DNA of 23,184 bases from Desulfuromonadaceae bacterium GWC2_58_13 (lineage in GTDB: Bacteria > Desulfobacterota > Desulfuromonadia > Desulfuromonadales > Trichloromonadaceae): positions 1 through 23,184 of the forward strand of contig MHXM01000011.1 in the NCBI GenBank assembly GCA_001825565.1. Reading direction: 5' to 3'. Position numbers and translations under genes: made by a program. Below, piece after piece: positions 6,492 to 14,183 of this stretch (the first letter of the stretch is position 1; the number at the start of each line of letters is the position of its first letter). The notes under the pieces were generated by a model. It was not told the origin of the DNA. It did not search any database and saw only the letters and a list, made by a program, of their open reading frames with translations.

Positions 6492-8606
6492 TCAAATCTC
6501 AACGGTAACGTTGAACTCCTCCATCTGAATACTTGCATCTTTGCCTTCTCCCACGAGATGGAAAGAGAAGGACTGCCGGGCCTCCGGGTTGTCGAAGGTG
6601 AATTCGAGTTTCCCTTCCTCCTGAGCCTGAAGGAGCGGGAATTCCGGGAATGGGATGCTGTTGATGGTATGTTCCCACATCTTTAAAATTAACTTGAGCT
6701 GTACCCCCTCCGCAGGCGCCCGAAGCATTTTTACCCGGATCGAGACATGCACTTTGGAGTTGGCAGGGAAATCGAGGCCTTGAGCGCCCACCAGGCTGTC
6801 CGACCACTCATTCCTGATCTTCTCCGGCAGTTGACGGATCTCGCCGCTGGCAAACTTCAGCACCCGGACCCCGTGTTGGGGCAGAAGTTTTTGATCCAGG
6901 GCGCCGGCGATGAGAAAGATCGGATTCCTCCGTCCCTGCGTGTCCCGCAGAAACTCGGCCGGTGGCGCCCCCAGCAGACTGTCTGCCTTGCCCACCCGGC
7001 AGCGGCCGTCGGCGGAGCACTCGTAGCGAAGGTTGTCGGCCGTATGCCAGCGGCGCTTGGAGGCGGTGAAGGAGACCATCTCCCTCGGCGTGTGGTAGTC
7101 GCGGAAGAAACTTCTGCCGATCACCCCGTCGGGAACCGGTAGCCCCAGGTAATCGAGGATGGAAATTTCGGTGTCCACCAGGCCGTAGCCCCCCTGCTTG
7201 AGGCGCGGGAGCTGCTTGCCTTCCGGAGCGAGGACGCCCCCCAGACCCCAGCTGCAAATCCACTCGCCCACTTCCGAGCCATGGGATTCGTCGGAAGTCA
7301 CGACCACCAGGGTGTCCTCAAGCACCCCGTCCTGGCGCAGGTCTTCGATGAACCGTCCCACCGCCTGATCCAGCATGTCCACCGTCGCCGCCCGGCGGTC
7401 GGGGTAGTTGGCCACGATCTCGTCGGGCACGGCGTAGGGCTGATGGGTGCCGACCGTCAGCAGAGTCAGCATCCATGGCCGCTGCTTCTTCCGCAGCCCG
7501 GCGATATAGTTGCGGGCGCCGCGAAAGAACACCGAATCGATCACCCCCCACTCGAAGGGGTAGGGGTTGGGCTCGGTGAACCATTCCGTGCCGTGCACCT
7601 CCCGAAAGCCGATCATGGGCATGAACCGATCCTTGCCCATGAAGGCGAGCCCGGCCCCCTGCAGATAGTGGGTATCCCAGCCGTGCTCGGCCAATTGCGC
7701 GGGCAGGCACTTCCCGGCCCGCTCCGGGTTGCCGGACAGCTCCACCGCCTTGGGGGTATCCCAGGATTGTTTGCTGAAATCGCCGCACAGCAAGGCATAG
7801 AGGCCGCGGATGGTCTGATGGCTGTGGGCGGTAAAATCGGGGATCAGCATCGCCTCCGGGGTGCTCTTCGCCAACCGGGTCATGGTGACTTTGTCGTAAT
7901 TATTCACGCCCATGGTCTTGCGGATGTCGGGGTGGTAAAGGCCCGGTATCCCTTCCAAAGCGACGATCAGCACGTTCCTGGCCTTGCCGCCGGCCAAAAG
8001 GGGGATGCCGTCGAGATCGGCCCGGGTCAGCCCCTGGGGGGGATCGAAGTTGGCCAGGTCCTCGGCGGTAAACGGCTTCGGGGCGAAGACGGCATCGATG
8101 ATAAACCAGTGCAGGGCGTTGTGACGGGGGATGACGCTCAGGTCGTCGTGTTCGAGGCTCAGGCGGGTCTGGATGGCGAGGATGACGATGCCGGCGATCA
8201 GGCCGACCACGGCATATCGCCATTTGGGTCGGGAAAGCGGCAGGACCGCAACCAGGAGCGTCGACAGTGCCAGGGGCCAAACCAGGGCGGGCGACGAGAA
8301 GTTGACGCTGGACGTGCTGTTCCTGACGAAATCCAGATTGGTTAAGTAGTGCAGGTCCTGCCAGGCGGGGAGGCGGTTCATGGCCGCCACCAGTTCGTTG
8401 GCGCCGACCATGAAGCCAGTCCAGAGCACGGCCAGGATAATCCGCAGCCAGCGGGGTGCCCAGATGAGCAGGATTAGCAGCAATAGGCCCACCCCGCCGT
8501 CGGACAGGAGCCCGATGAATTCACTGCCGCCCGTATGCGCCAAACGCCAGATAAGCGGCGTCATGGTCAGGACAACAAGGGCGAGATAGGCAATGATCGA
8601 TGGCAT
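6492..8606 (-). CDS. LtaS/OpgB-like membrane sulfatase-fold transferase
   Basis: A 704-residue inner-membrane protein with five N-terminal membrane helices (about 3-20, 36-50, 54-72, 106-124, 132-148) and an external alkaline-phosphatase-fold domain (about 208-510), the architecture of lipoteichoic acid synthase and OpgB phosphoglycerol transferase. Probable metal/nucleophile residues are E218 (VALEGIPG), T265 (HSHQTIRG), H388 (GTHQP) and D439/H442 (TSDESHG). The final motif is odd: LtaS proteins usually have adjacent Asp-His. Residues 560-704 form an extra C-terminal region, probably beta-rich. It likely transfers phosphoglycerol or phosphoethanolamine from phospholipid to a periplasmic glycan; context suggests a beta-glucan (inference). 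The start at 8606 has GGAG 9 bases upstream; ATGs at 8648/8645, overlapping the upstream gene's stop, are alternatives with no good ribosome site. Confidence 0.85.
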   Translation of the reverse strand: MPSIIAYLALVVLTMTPLIWRLAHTGGSEFIGLLSDGGVGLLLLILLIWAPRWLRIILAVLWTGFMVGANELVAAMNRLPAWQDLHYLTNLDFVRNSTSSVNFSSPALVWPLALSTLLVAVLPLSRPKWRYAVVGLIAGIVILAIQTRLSLEHDDLSVIPRHNALHWFIIDAVFAPKPFTAEDLANFDPPQGLTRADLDGIPLLAGGKARNVLIVALEGIPGLYHPDIRKTMGVNNYDKVTMTRLAKSTPEAMLIPDFTAHSHQTIRGLYALLCGDFSKQSWDTPKAVELSGNPERAGKCLPAQLAEHGWDTHYLQGAGLAFMGKDRFMPMIGFREVHGTEWFTEPNPYPFEWGVIDSVFFRGARNYIAGLRKKQRPWMLTLLTVGTHQPYAVPDEIVANYPDRRAATVDMLDQAVGRFIEDLRQDGVLEDTLVVVTSDESHGSEVGEWICSWGLGGVLAPEGKQLPRLKQGGYGLVDTEISILDYLGLPVPDGVIGRSFFRDYHTPREMVSFTASKRRWHTADNLRYECSADGRCRVGKADSLLGAPPAEFLRDTQGRRNPIFLIAGALDQKLLPQHGVRVLKFASGEIRQLPEKIRNEWSDSLVGAQGLDFPANSKVHVSIRVKMLRAPAEGVQLKLILKMWEHTINSIPFPEFPLLQAQEEGKLEFTFDNPEARQSFSFHLVGEGKDASIQMEEFNVTVEI

Positions 8607-8644
8607 AGGTACCGACTCCAGTCGACTGAAAGAACGGATTTTCA

Positions 8645-9883
8645 TCATCTTGGTTGGCTGAAAAGACTCCGCACCACGGCGGGGAGATCTCCTTTCGGGA
8701 TCAACCGGTTGCCTTCTCCCAACTCGTAGAGGCCGAACCACTCCTCGGGGTCCGCCGGTTCGTGCCGGAACTCGTCCTCAGGCGTCCAGCCGATCTTCCA
8801 CCACTCGTCCTGGAATTCGAAAAAGACCAGGCCGCAGAAATGGTCGCGCAGGCGCGCGGTGCGGATATCCTGCCAGACCGAGCGGATCACCTTGGCGACC
8901 TTCTCCGGCTTATGGCCGCCGTAATCGATTACCTCGGGCTTGGGCATGATCGGGGAGGTCGAAAGCCCCACCTGGGTCACCAATATCGGCAGTGTGGTGG
9001 TGGTTGCCAGTTCTTCCAGATAGCCCTGGTAGGTGGTTCCGGTTACCGAACCGGGCGGCGAACTCACCACGCCATGAGCATAGGTGTAGACGTTCATGCA
9101 GAGGAGATCGCCCATGTCCGGCACCAGTACATGCTCACGGGGGATATCCAGGTCGGGGCGGTCGGCAATGGGGCCGATGTGGGTCCAACTGGTGTGCGCA
9201 TAGAGATGGCGCTGGTTATAGCGGGTCAGCTCGTAGTCCATGGCCCGGTCGATGAGGCGAGCCAGGGCAACCTCGCTCGCAGTGCGCCCGGTCACGGTCA
9301 GGTGTTTGCCCATGTAGTCGCGCACCTCGGGGTGGAGCATGTCGGTGCGTTCCACCGTGGCGGCCTGCAACTCATCGCCGATGGAGAACAGCACCAGGCG
9401 TTCCGGCCGGCCGACGGCGTAAGTATGGTCGATCACCTGCTTGATATTGGCGAGGGTGTCCGTCAGGTAGTTCTCGTCCAGCAGGTCAGGCGTGAAGGGA
9501 TCGATCCAGATATCCTGACCGTACACCAGGTCGGTGTCGTCGAGGGCGTCGAAGAAGTTGGCCGGCATGCGCAGGGGAAAAACATGGAGGTAATTCACCT
9601 CCATCTCCTTAAGTAAAGCGAGGTGCCCCGGATATCGTCCGTCGTTGCCCGGCGCTTCACCCTGTTGCGGGGTTTCGCCTAGCAGATACGGCGAGTAGCC
9701 CATGCCGCGAAAAAAGACCGGCTTGCCGTTGGTACGGTCGATGAGTTGAACTCCTTTGACCACAAAACGGCGTGGTTGGGGAGTCTCGGAATGGATCTGC
9801 GCCGTTTTGCCGACCGCCAACGCCTCGCCGGCAGTCAGACAAAATAGCAAACAAAGGAACAGTGCTGATAATTTCGCGATCAT
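8645..9883 (-). CDS. Secreted glycoside-hydrolase-like TIM-barrel protein
   Basis: A 412-residue protein with a clear signal peptide (MIAKLSALFLCLLFCLTAG, cleavage after ALA at 23). The mature part resembles (beta/alpha)8 glycosidases: it opens with VKGVQLIDRTNGKPVFFRG, then LLKEMEVNYLHVFPLR, LVLFSIGDELQ and LPILVTQVG, and ends near FFEFQDEWWK. E171 in IGDEL is the expected acid/base. At the expected nucleophile strand the residue is Q304 (VTQVG) where active enzymes usually have Glu, so it may be inactive, bind glycan, or use another acid. It should act in the periplasm on the glucan made by the synthase at 11046-13673 (inference). An in-frame ATG at 9955 would add 24 residues before the signal peptide. 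The predicted promoter starts transcription near 9955, favouring the shorter form. It is followed after 38 bases by the LtaS-like gene, probably as one operon. Confidence 0.8.
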   Translation of the reverse strand: MIAKLSALFLCLLFCLTAGEALAVGKTAQIHSETPQPRRFVVKGVQLIDRTNGKPVFFRGMGYSPYLLGETPQQGEAPGNDGRYPGHLALLKEMEVNYLHVFPLRMPANFFDALDDTDLVYGQDIWIDPFTPDLLDENYLTDTLANIKQVIDHTYAVGRPERLVLFSIGDELQAATVERTDMLHPEVRDYMGKHLTVTGRTASEVALARLIDRAMDYELTRYNQRHLYAHTSWTHIGPIADRPDLDIPREHVLVPDMGDLLCMNVYTYAHGVVSSPPGSVTGTTYQGYLEELATTTTLPILVTQVGLSTSPIMPKPEVIDYGGHKPEKVAKVIRSVWQDIRTARLRDHFCGLVFFEFQDEWWKIGWTPEDEFRHEPADPEEWFGLYELGEGNRLIPKGDLPAVVRSLFSQPR

Positions 9884-9961
9884 AAGGTTTGCGATGGGGA
9901 TGCGCTTCAGGAAATCCGAAACTGGCCTTAGCGGCAGAGGTGGTGATGGGGACATAAGAAA

Positions 9962-9990
9962 TCAATAGCCGAGGTCCAGGTGGTTGTCAA
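9962..9990 (-). promoter_or_regulatory. Predicted promoter of the glycosidase/LtaS-like operon
   Basis: On the minus strand, a perfect TTGACA (9990-9985), a 17-base spacer, then TATTGA (9967-9962). Transcription would start near 9955, at the first possible ATG of the downstream gene; the next ATG (9883) leaves a 70-base leader. Confidence 0.5.
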
Positions 9991-10065
9991 TGGCATTCTG
10001 TAGGGTTGGTTTGGTTCAGAGCAACTATTCGGGGAAACGGGAACTTTCTCGCCGAGTGTTGATCG

Positions 10066-10214
10066 GTCCGCGTAGATCATTTTGCGGGTTATGCCGCCAT
10101 CGACGATGAAATTCTGGCCGGTGATAAAACTGGCCCCTGGCCCGAGCAGGAAGGTGGCCATGGCGCGAGACAGGCGCCGCCCGTTACCAGTTTTTTACCG
10201 ATTAACCCATTCAT
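10066..10214 (-). pseudogene. Short-chain dehydrogenase remnant with internal deletion
   Basis: The minus strand starts MNGLIGKKLVTGGA, the N-terminal Rossmann (TGxxxGxG) beginning of a short-chain dehydrogenase. It then shifts frame at about 10165 directly into RAMATFLLGPGASFITGQ, NFIVDGGITRKMIYAD, the characteristic C-terminus of the same family. The roughly 200 residues that should lie between, including the catalytic Ser-Tyr-Lys, are missing, and the family's usual stop after MIYAD/E is also gone (the frame runs on to 9928). It is clearly a relic left by deletion, not a small gene. It marks past rearrangement between the glucan-related genes. Confidence 0.85.
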
Positions 10215-10251
10215 GGTTGTCTCATCGTCTGTGGCAATATCGGGTTGTCGA

Positions 10252-10280
10252 TTGACTTGACGGCGACCGGCAGTTACAGT
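10252..10280 (+). promoter_or_regulatory. Predicted promoter of the YqaA-like gene
   Basis: TTGACT (10252-10257), a 17-base spacer, then TACAGT (10275-10280). Only six bases separate the -10 box from the ATG at 10287, so the transcript would begin at or next to the start codon. Confidence 0.4.
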
Positions 10281-10286
10281 CGCCGG

Positions 10287-10733
10287 ATGGAAGAGTTGCT
10301 TGTCAGTCATGGGTATCCGGCGTTGTTTCTGCTCAGTTTCCTTGCGGCCACTTTGTTGCCGCTGGGATCGGAATGGTTGCTCGTCGTACTGCTTCTTAAA
10401 GGGTTCGATCCGACGCTGAGCGTTTCTCTGGCAGCATTGGGCAACACCCTGGGAGCTATGACCACCTACGCCATCGGTCTCTGGGGAGGGTCCTTTCTCA
10501 TCGGCCGGGTCTTGCGTATTGATGAGAAGGCCCGCAACCGGGCCGAGAGGGTTTACGTTCGCTACGGCCGCTGGTCTCTTCTGCTCTCATGGCTGCCGGT
10601 GGTTGGTGATCCACTCTGCCTGGTTGGCGGCGTACTGCGGGTGGGGTTGGTTCCGTTCGTGGCACTGGTGGGGGTCGGCAAGCTGGCCCGCTACCTGGCC
10701 GTCGCCCTGCTGGTGTTGCAGGGAGGAGCCTGA
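10287..10733 (+). CDS. YqaA/DedA-type small membrane protein
   Basis: A 148-residue protein like E. coli YqaA (a short member of the DedA/SNARE-associated superfamily), with four to five hydrophobic segments (about 10-35, 43-65, 95-115, 118-145). Signature-like features are the acidic residue in LGSEWLLV, the GNTLGAM turn and a cytosolic basic stretch (RIDEKARNRAERVYVRYG) before LSWLPVVGDPLCLVGG. DedA relatives are linked to lipid carrier or phospholipid movement across the inner membrane, and YqaA itself is poorly characterised. The ATG at 10287 gives the family length; there is no ribosome site, and the predicted promoter suggests a leaderless or near-leaderless message. A TTG at 10245 is a less likely start. 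It is convergent with the small gene at 10753-10899. Confidence 0.85.
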   Translation: MEELLVSHGYPALFLLSFLAATLLPLGSEWLLVVLLLKGFDPTLSVSLAALGNTLGAMTTYAIGLWGGSFLIGRVLRIDEKARNRAERVYVRYGRWSLLLSWLPVVGDPLCLVGGVLRVGLVPFVALVGVGKLARYLAVALLVLQGGA

Positions 10734-10752
10734 CCTGCAGGTTCGGAATAGC

Positions 10753-10899
10753 TTACCACTTCGCGCCCTGGCGGGAAATCGGGTGCGAGTATTTCTGGCT
10801 CAGATTCCCTTCCGAACGGATCCACAGATAAGCTGCCAAGGCTACGGCAGCGACCAGAGCCAGGGCCGCCAGAAGTTTCCAGATATCCGATGTTTTCAT
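10753..10899 (-). CDS. Small single-helix membrane protein (48 aa)
   Basis: A short minus-strand frame starting at 10899 encodes MKTSDIWKLLAALALVAAVA, with one membrane helix at about 8-25 and a polar tail ending RQGAKW. A G-rich ribosome site (GGGGGGGCAAG) precedes the ATG directly. It lies beyond the terminator of the glucan synthase (10996-11014) and 19 bases from the stop of the convergent YqaA-like gene. I know no family for it. Hydrophobicity and the ribosome site support it, but its shortness and lack of a clear promoter leave doubt. Confidence 0.5.
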   Translation of the reverse strand: MKTSDIWKLLAALALVAAVALAAYLWIRSEGNLSQKYSHPISRQGAKW

Positions 10900-10989
10900 C
10901 TTGCCCCCCCGTCTTTTGCCTTTTCCTACTTCCCATAGTACAACATATCGGCATTACAGAGTAAAAAGTTAAGGCTGTTGAGTTATATA

Positions 10990-11027
10990 AAAAAAGCGGG
11001 GCGCTCGGCCCCGCTTCGTTTTTCACA
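10990..11027 (-). terminator. Rho-independent terminator of the glucan synthase gene
   Basis: On the minus strand, GCGGGGC-CGAGC-GCCCCGC (11014-10996) is a perfect 7-bp stem followed by TTTTTTTATAT. The plus strand also reads into a T-rich stretch (TTCGTTTTT), so it may work in both directions. It lies 32 bases after the stop at 11046. Confidence 0.92.
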
Positions 11028-11045
11028 TGGATCAATAGGTTGATC

Positions 11046-13673
11046 TTATCGCATCGGGGTTCGGCGGGGTACGATGTGCCACCAGCGCCGCATGCTGCTG
11101 AACTTTGGTACGCCCAGGTTGAGACGGGGCATGCAACTGGCCATCGAGGTAGCCAGGGCGGCGCCGTAGGGAATCGATTGAACCAGCAGCAGGGCGGCCC
11201 AAAGCATCCCCTCGGGATGGTCGCTGCCGAAAAACCACACCGATGCCCCGGCAGATAGCAAGAGCAGGCCGAAGATCTGAGTTTCCTCCCAAGCCATCAA
11301 AACTCCTTTGATCAGAGCTTGTCGACCTTCGCCCTTTGGGGTGCGCAAAAACGGCTGGCTCGGTTTGAGCAGGCCGATGAAAATGGCCCGGGCGATAGTG
11401 TGGGTGAGACCCATGCCGGCGACCGAGGCCAGCAGGCTCTGGAAGAAGGAACACTGTACCCGGGCGCGATAGAGAATCAGCGCATGGGCGACTTTGAACA
11501 CGAACAGGCCGAGGGTCGGGATCAGAAAGAGTTTGAGCGGAATTTCAAAATCCTGCGGACGCCACAGCATGCCGAGGGTCCAAGCCACGCCGGCGGCGGT
11601 GAAGACCAGGTGCAGGGCATCGGTAAACCAGGGCATCCAGCCGGTGATGAAGTGAAACTTCTGGCCGGCGGTCAGGTTGGCTTTGCTCCAGGGGAGCAGC
11701 GACCGCCAATGGCGGCGCAGGATTTGGACCGCGCCGTAGGTCCAGCGAAAGCGCTGTCCCTTGTAACCGGCGAAGCTGGTCGGGGTAATCCCCTCGCCGA
11801 AGTTGTGATTGACGTAAACCGACTCGTAGCCGGCTTTGAATAGCCGCAGACCGAGTTCGGCGTCTTCGCAGATACACCATTCGCCCCACTTGCCAACCTG
11901 CTCAAGGGCGTCGCGGCGCATCAGGGTCATGGTGCCGTGCTGGATGATGGCGTTGCGCTCGTTGCGATGGACCATGCCGATCTGGAAAAAGCCGTTGTAT
12001 TCCCAGTTGATCATGGTCTGAAACAGGTCGCCCTGCCATTCGCGGTTATCTTGCGGCGCCTGTACGAAGCCGACTTCGGGTTTGTCGAAGTAGGGCACCA
12101 GCGCGCGCAGCCAGTCGGGACTGACCACGTAATCGGCGTCGATGACGCCAACCACCCGGGCGTCGGGATGAGTCTCGCCAAGGGCGAAGTTGAGGGCGCC
12201 TGCTTTGTAGCCCGGCCACTTGGGCAGATGGAAGAAACGGAATTGCTTGCCGAGGCGGGCGCAGTATTCTTCAACCGGTCGCCAGACTTCTTCATTGACC
12301 GTGTTGTTGTCGATCACCAGCACTTCGAAATTGGGGTAATCGAGAGCGGCCAATCCATCGAGAGTCTTAAACACCAGTTCCGGCGGCTCGTTGTGAATCG
12401 CCAGGTGAATCGACGCCATCGGGAATTCCCGTCCCCGTTCCGGTTGCAGCGGGGCAAAGAACCGTTTCCAGCGTTTGACCCAGAGCATCTCGGTCAGTTC
12501 CAGACCGTTGGTCAGCACCACCAGCAGCAGGCCCAGTTGGGCCGGCAGCAGAATGCTCCAGACGGCAATGCCGGCCGGCGTCATCTCCGTGATCATGGGG
12601 AGCAGGGCGGTCCAGGCGAACATGGAGGCGGCCATCTGAATCAGAGCGGCAAAGAAAACCTGCCCGCGCCGTCTGAGGTTGTCCCAGTGGCGCAGGAACA
12701 GGATCATCGGCACGAGCGCCAGCAGGGTGGCCAGGGCGTACAGCCAGGGCCAGAGCGGCACCGCGACGATCTCGCCGGACAGGGGGAATTTGGGGTTGCG
12801 GTTGGCGTCGAACATCCCCCAGTGGGCCCCGACTCGCCCTTCCAGATCCTTTTTCCACGGCTGGTCGAAGGCTTCCATGAAGAAGTAGTCGAGGTTGTGC
12901 CGATGGGCCAGTTGCAGGAATTCGCGAACGAAGCAGGCCTGGTTGACCAACGAGGCCTGGGATGGGCCGAGCCGGCTGCCGTCGCTGGGCCAGCCGACCT
13001 CGCCGAAGATTACCGGCTTGTCGGGAAAGGCCTCGACTACCTGCTGGTAGCGTTCTAGAGCCCATTGCGGTGCCTGTTCCGCCGGGATGCCTTCCCAGTA
13101 AGGGAGAACGTGAATGGCGATGAAGTCGACCGCGTCGGCCAGTTCCGGATGTTTGATCCAGACATGCCAGGGTTCGGCGGTGCTGACCGGGACATTGGTT
13201 GCCTGGCGGACCTGGTCGATATACCCAGCCAGCTGGCCGACGGTCAGGTCGCCGCGCAGGATCGATTCGTTACCGATGATGACCCGCTCAACACAGGGCC
13301 AGCGGTTGGCATTAGAAATGAGTTTGGAAATTTCCTTGCGGTTGTTCACCTGGTCTTTAGCGAGCCAGGCGCCGGCGGTGACTTTCAGCCCCCGGGCCTG
13401 AGCCATTTGAGGAATCAGACCGAGTTCGCCGAGAGAAGAATAGGTGCGCACTCGCTGGGTCTTGTCTTGCACCAGGGCCAGGTCTTGATCGATCTGCTGG
13501 GCGCTGGGATACTCATTTTTCATTCCATCCTGTCCCTTCTGGAAGGGACTGAAGGAAAGCCCGCTGACCGGGCCGGTCCAGGATGGAGCATCTTTAGGGC
13601 GATTCAGCAGGGCCCAGACGGCAAGGTTGGCCACAACGACCAGGGCGACAATCAGGATACTGGTTTTACGCAT
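11046..13673 (-). CDS. GH17-GT2 fusion membrane beta-glucan synthase (NdvB-like)
   Basis: An 875-residue inner-membrane protein that probably polymerises glucose from UDP-glucose and remodels the product. An N-terminal helix (5-22) anchors a periplasmic GH17-like domain (about 35-300) with both catalytic Glu intact: E136 in GNES and E225 in GEVGWPS. Two to three membrane helices (about 305-395) lead to a GT2 domain (about 415-660) with D455, DAD 512-514, ED 603-604 and Q640-xxRW, the processive glycosyltransferase set. Four or more helices follow (about 670-840). This layout matches NdvB of Pseudomonas aeruginosa, which makes cyclic beta-1,3-glucans. GH17 may act as a transglycosylase to branch or cyclise the chain (inference). 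The start at 13673 has AAGGA 10 bases upstream; the open frame to 13883 lies in the leader. No PilZ domain is seen. Confidence 0.93.
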   Translation of the reverse strand: MRKTSILIVALVVVANLAVWALLNRPKDAPSWTGPVSGLSFSPFQKGQDGMKNEYPSAQQIDQDLALVQDKTQRVRTYSSLGELGLIPQMAQARGLKVTAGAWLAKDQVNNRKEISKLISNANRWPCVERVIIGNESILRGDLTVGQLAGYIDQVRQATNVPVSTAEPWHVWIKHPELADAVDFIAIHVLPYWEGIPAEQAPQWALERYQQVVEAFPDKPVIFGEVGWPSDGSRLGPSQASLVNQACFVREFLQLAHRHNLDYFFMEAFDQPWKKDLEGRVGAHWGMFDANRNPKFPLSGEIVAVPLWPWLYALATLLALVPMILFLRHWDNLRRRGQVFFAALIQMAASMFAWTALLPMITEMTPAGIAVWSILLPAQLGLLLVVLTNGLELTEMLWVKRWKRFFAPLQPERGREFPMASIHLAIHNEPPELVFKTLDGLAALDYPNFEVLVIDNNTVNEEVWRPVEEYCARLGKQFRFFHLPKWPGYKAGALNFALGETHPDARVVGVIDADYVVSPDWLRALVPYFDKPEVGFVQAPQDNREWQGDLFQTMINWEYNGFFQIGMVHRNERNAIIQHGTMTLMRRDALEQVGKWGEWCICEDAELGLRLFKAGYESVYVNHNFGEGITPTSFAGYKGQRFRWTYGAVQILRRHWRSLLPWSKANLTAGQKFHFITGWMPWFTDALHLVFTAAGVAWTLGMLWRPQDFEIPLKLFLIPTLGLFVFKVAHALILYRARVQCSFFQSLLASVAGMGLTHTIARAIFIGLLKPSQPFLRTPKGEGRQALIKGVLMAWEETQIFGLLLLSAGASVWFFGSDHPEGMLWAALLLVQSIPYGAALATSMASCMPRLNLGVPKFSSMRRWWHIVPRRTPMR

Positions 13674-13943
13674 ACATGTTGGATCCTTCGAAAACGGGTT
13701 CGAGGCATTTTTTGCCCTAAACGGCAAAAGCCCTTCGCCGTCAGGGAAGGGCATGAAACATTCAACAATGTTTGGTGGCGTTAAATGGCTTGGGCCGCCG
13801 GGCCCGTGGGCATAGATAGCATCCACGCATAAAGCGTCTGTTGAGTTGTGTGGACCCGGAACAGGTTGGCCGGTTGCCGCCAAGCTGTTCCGATAACTAG
13901 TTTGGACATTTTAGGACATCGAAAAGTCACAAGTCCACCGATG
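13674..13943 (-). promoter_or_regulatory. ~270-nt structured 5' leader of the glucan synthase gene (candidate riboswitch/attenuator)
   Basis: Between the predicted start near 13943 and the AUG lie several hairpins and no gene. In transcript order: GGAACAG...CTGTTCC with an inner TTGGC/GCCAA (13891-13858), ACGC/GCGT (13837-13825), GGGCC/GGCCC (13805-13792), AAACATT/AATGTTT (13773-13756), and a terminator-like GCCCTTC/GAAGGGC (13752-13730) followed by TTTTGCCGTTT. Two alternative stems compete with the last: ACGGC/GCCGT (13741-13721) and TTTTGCC/GGCAAAA (13729-13710). It matches no riboswitch consensus I know, including both c-di-GMP classes. The layout suggests premature-termination control, but this is inference. 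Confidence 0.5.
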
Positions 13944-13949
13944 GGCTCA

Positions 13950-13978
13950 TTGATACCATGTTGTGTCTAGCCTGTCAA
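13950..13978 (-). promoter_or_regulatory. Predicted strong promoter of the glucan synthase gene
   Basis: On the minus strand, a perfect TTGACA (13978-13973), an ideal 17-base spacer, then TATCAA (13955-13950). Transcription should begin near 13943, leaving a long leader before the start codon at 13673. Confidence 0.65.
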
Positions 13979-14051
13979 TAGGTAAATCAATGATGAACCA
14001 GGTATTGAAAACGTAACAGTTTTACCTGACGGCGAGGGAGGGGACGGCAGG

Positions 14052-14085
14052 AAAAAAGCAGTGGAGCCGTGGCTCCGCTGCTTTT
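14052..14085 (-). terminator. Terminator ending the Ehr-like operon
   Basis: On the minus strand, AAAAGCAGCGGAGCC-AC-GGCTCCACTGCTTTTTT: a 10- to 15-bp hairpin with one mismatch and a 2-base gap between arms, followed by a T run. It lies about 100 bases after the last gene of the operon; the plus-strand reading is similar, so it may be bidirectional. Confidence 0.92.
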
Positions 14086-14183
14086 GGAGGTGCTTAAAGA
14101 GGGCACGCCTCTTCGCCGGTCAGCCTCGGAAGAACCCGCCGTTACCGAAAAACAAGATGAAGTCAAATGCCGTTTCGTGCGTT

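Noticed and set aside
9928..10065. Frame continuing past the dehydrogenase relic
   Set aside because: It has no family resemblance and overlaps the promoter and start of the glycosidase gene; it is read-through of the decayed gene.
13674..13883. 70-residue upward extension of the glucan synthase
   Set aside because: Hairpin-rich leader with no protein character; a strong ribosome site and membrane-anchor start exist at 13673.
13730..13900. Known riboswitch in the glucan synthase leader (c-di-GMP-I/II, SAM, ZTP, cobalamin)
   Set aside because: None of the conserved core motifs I remember for these classes are present.
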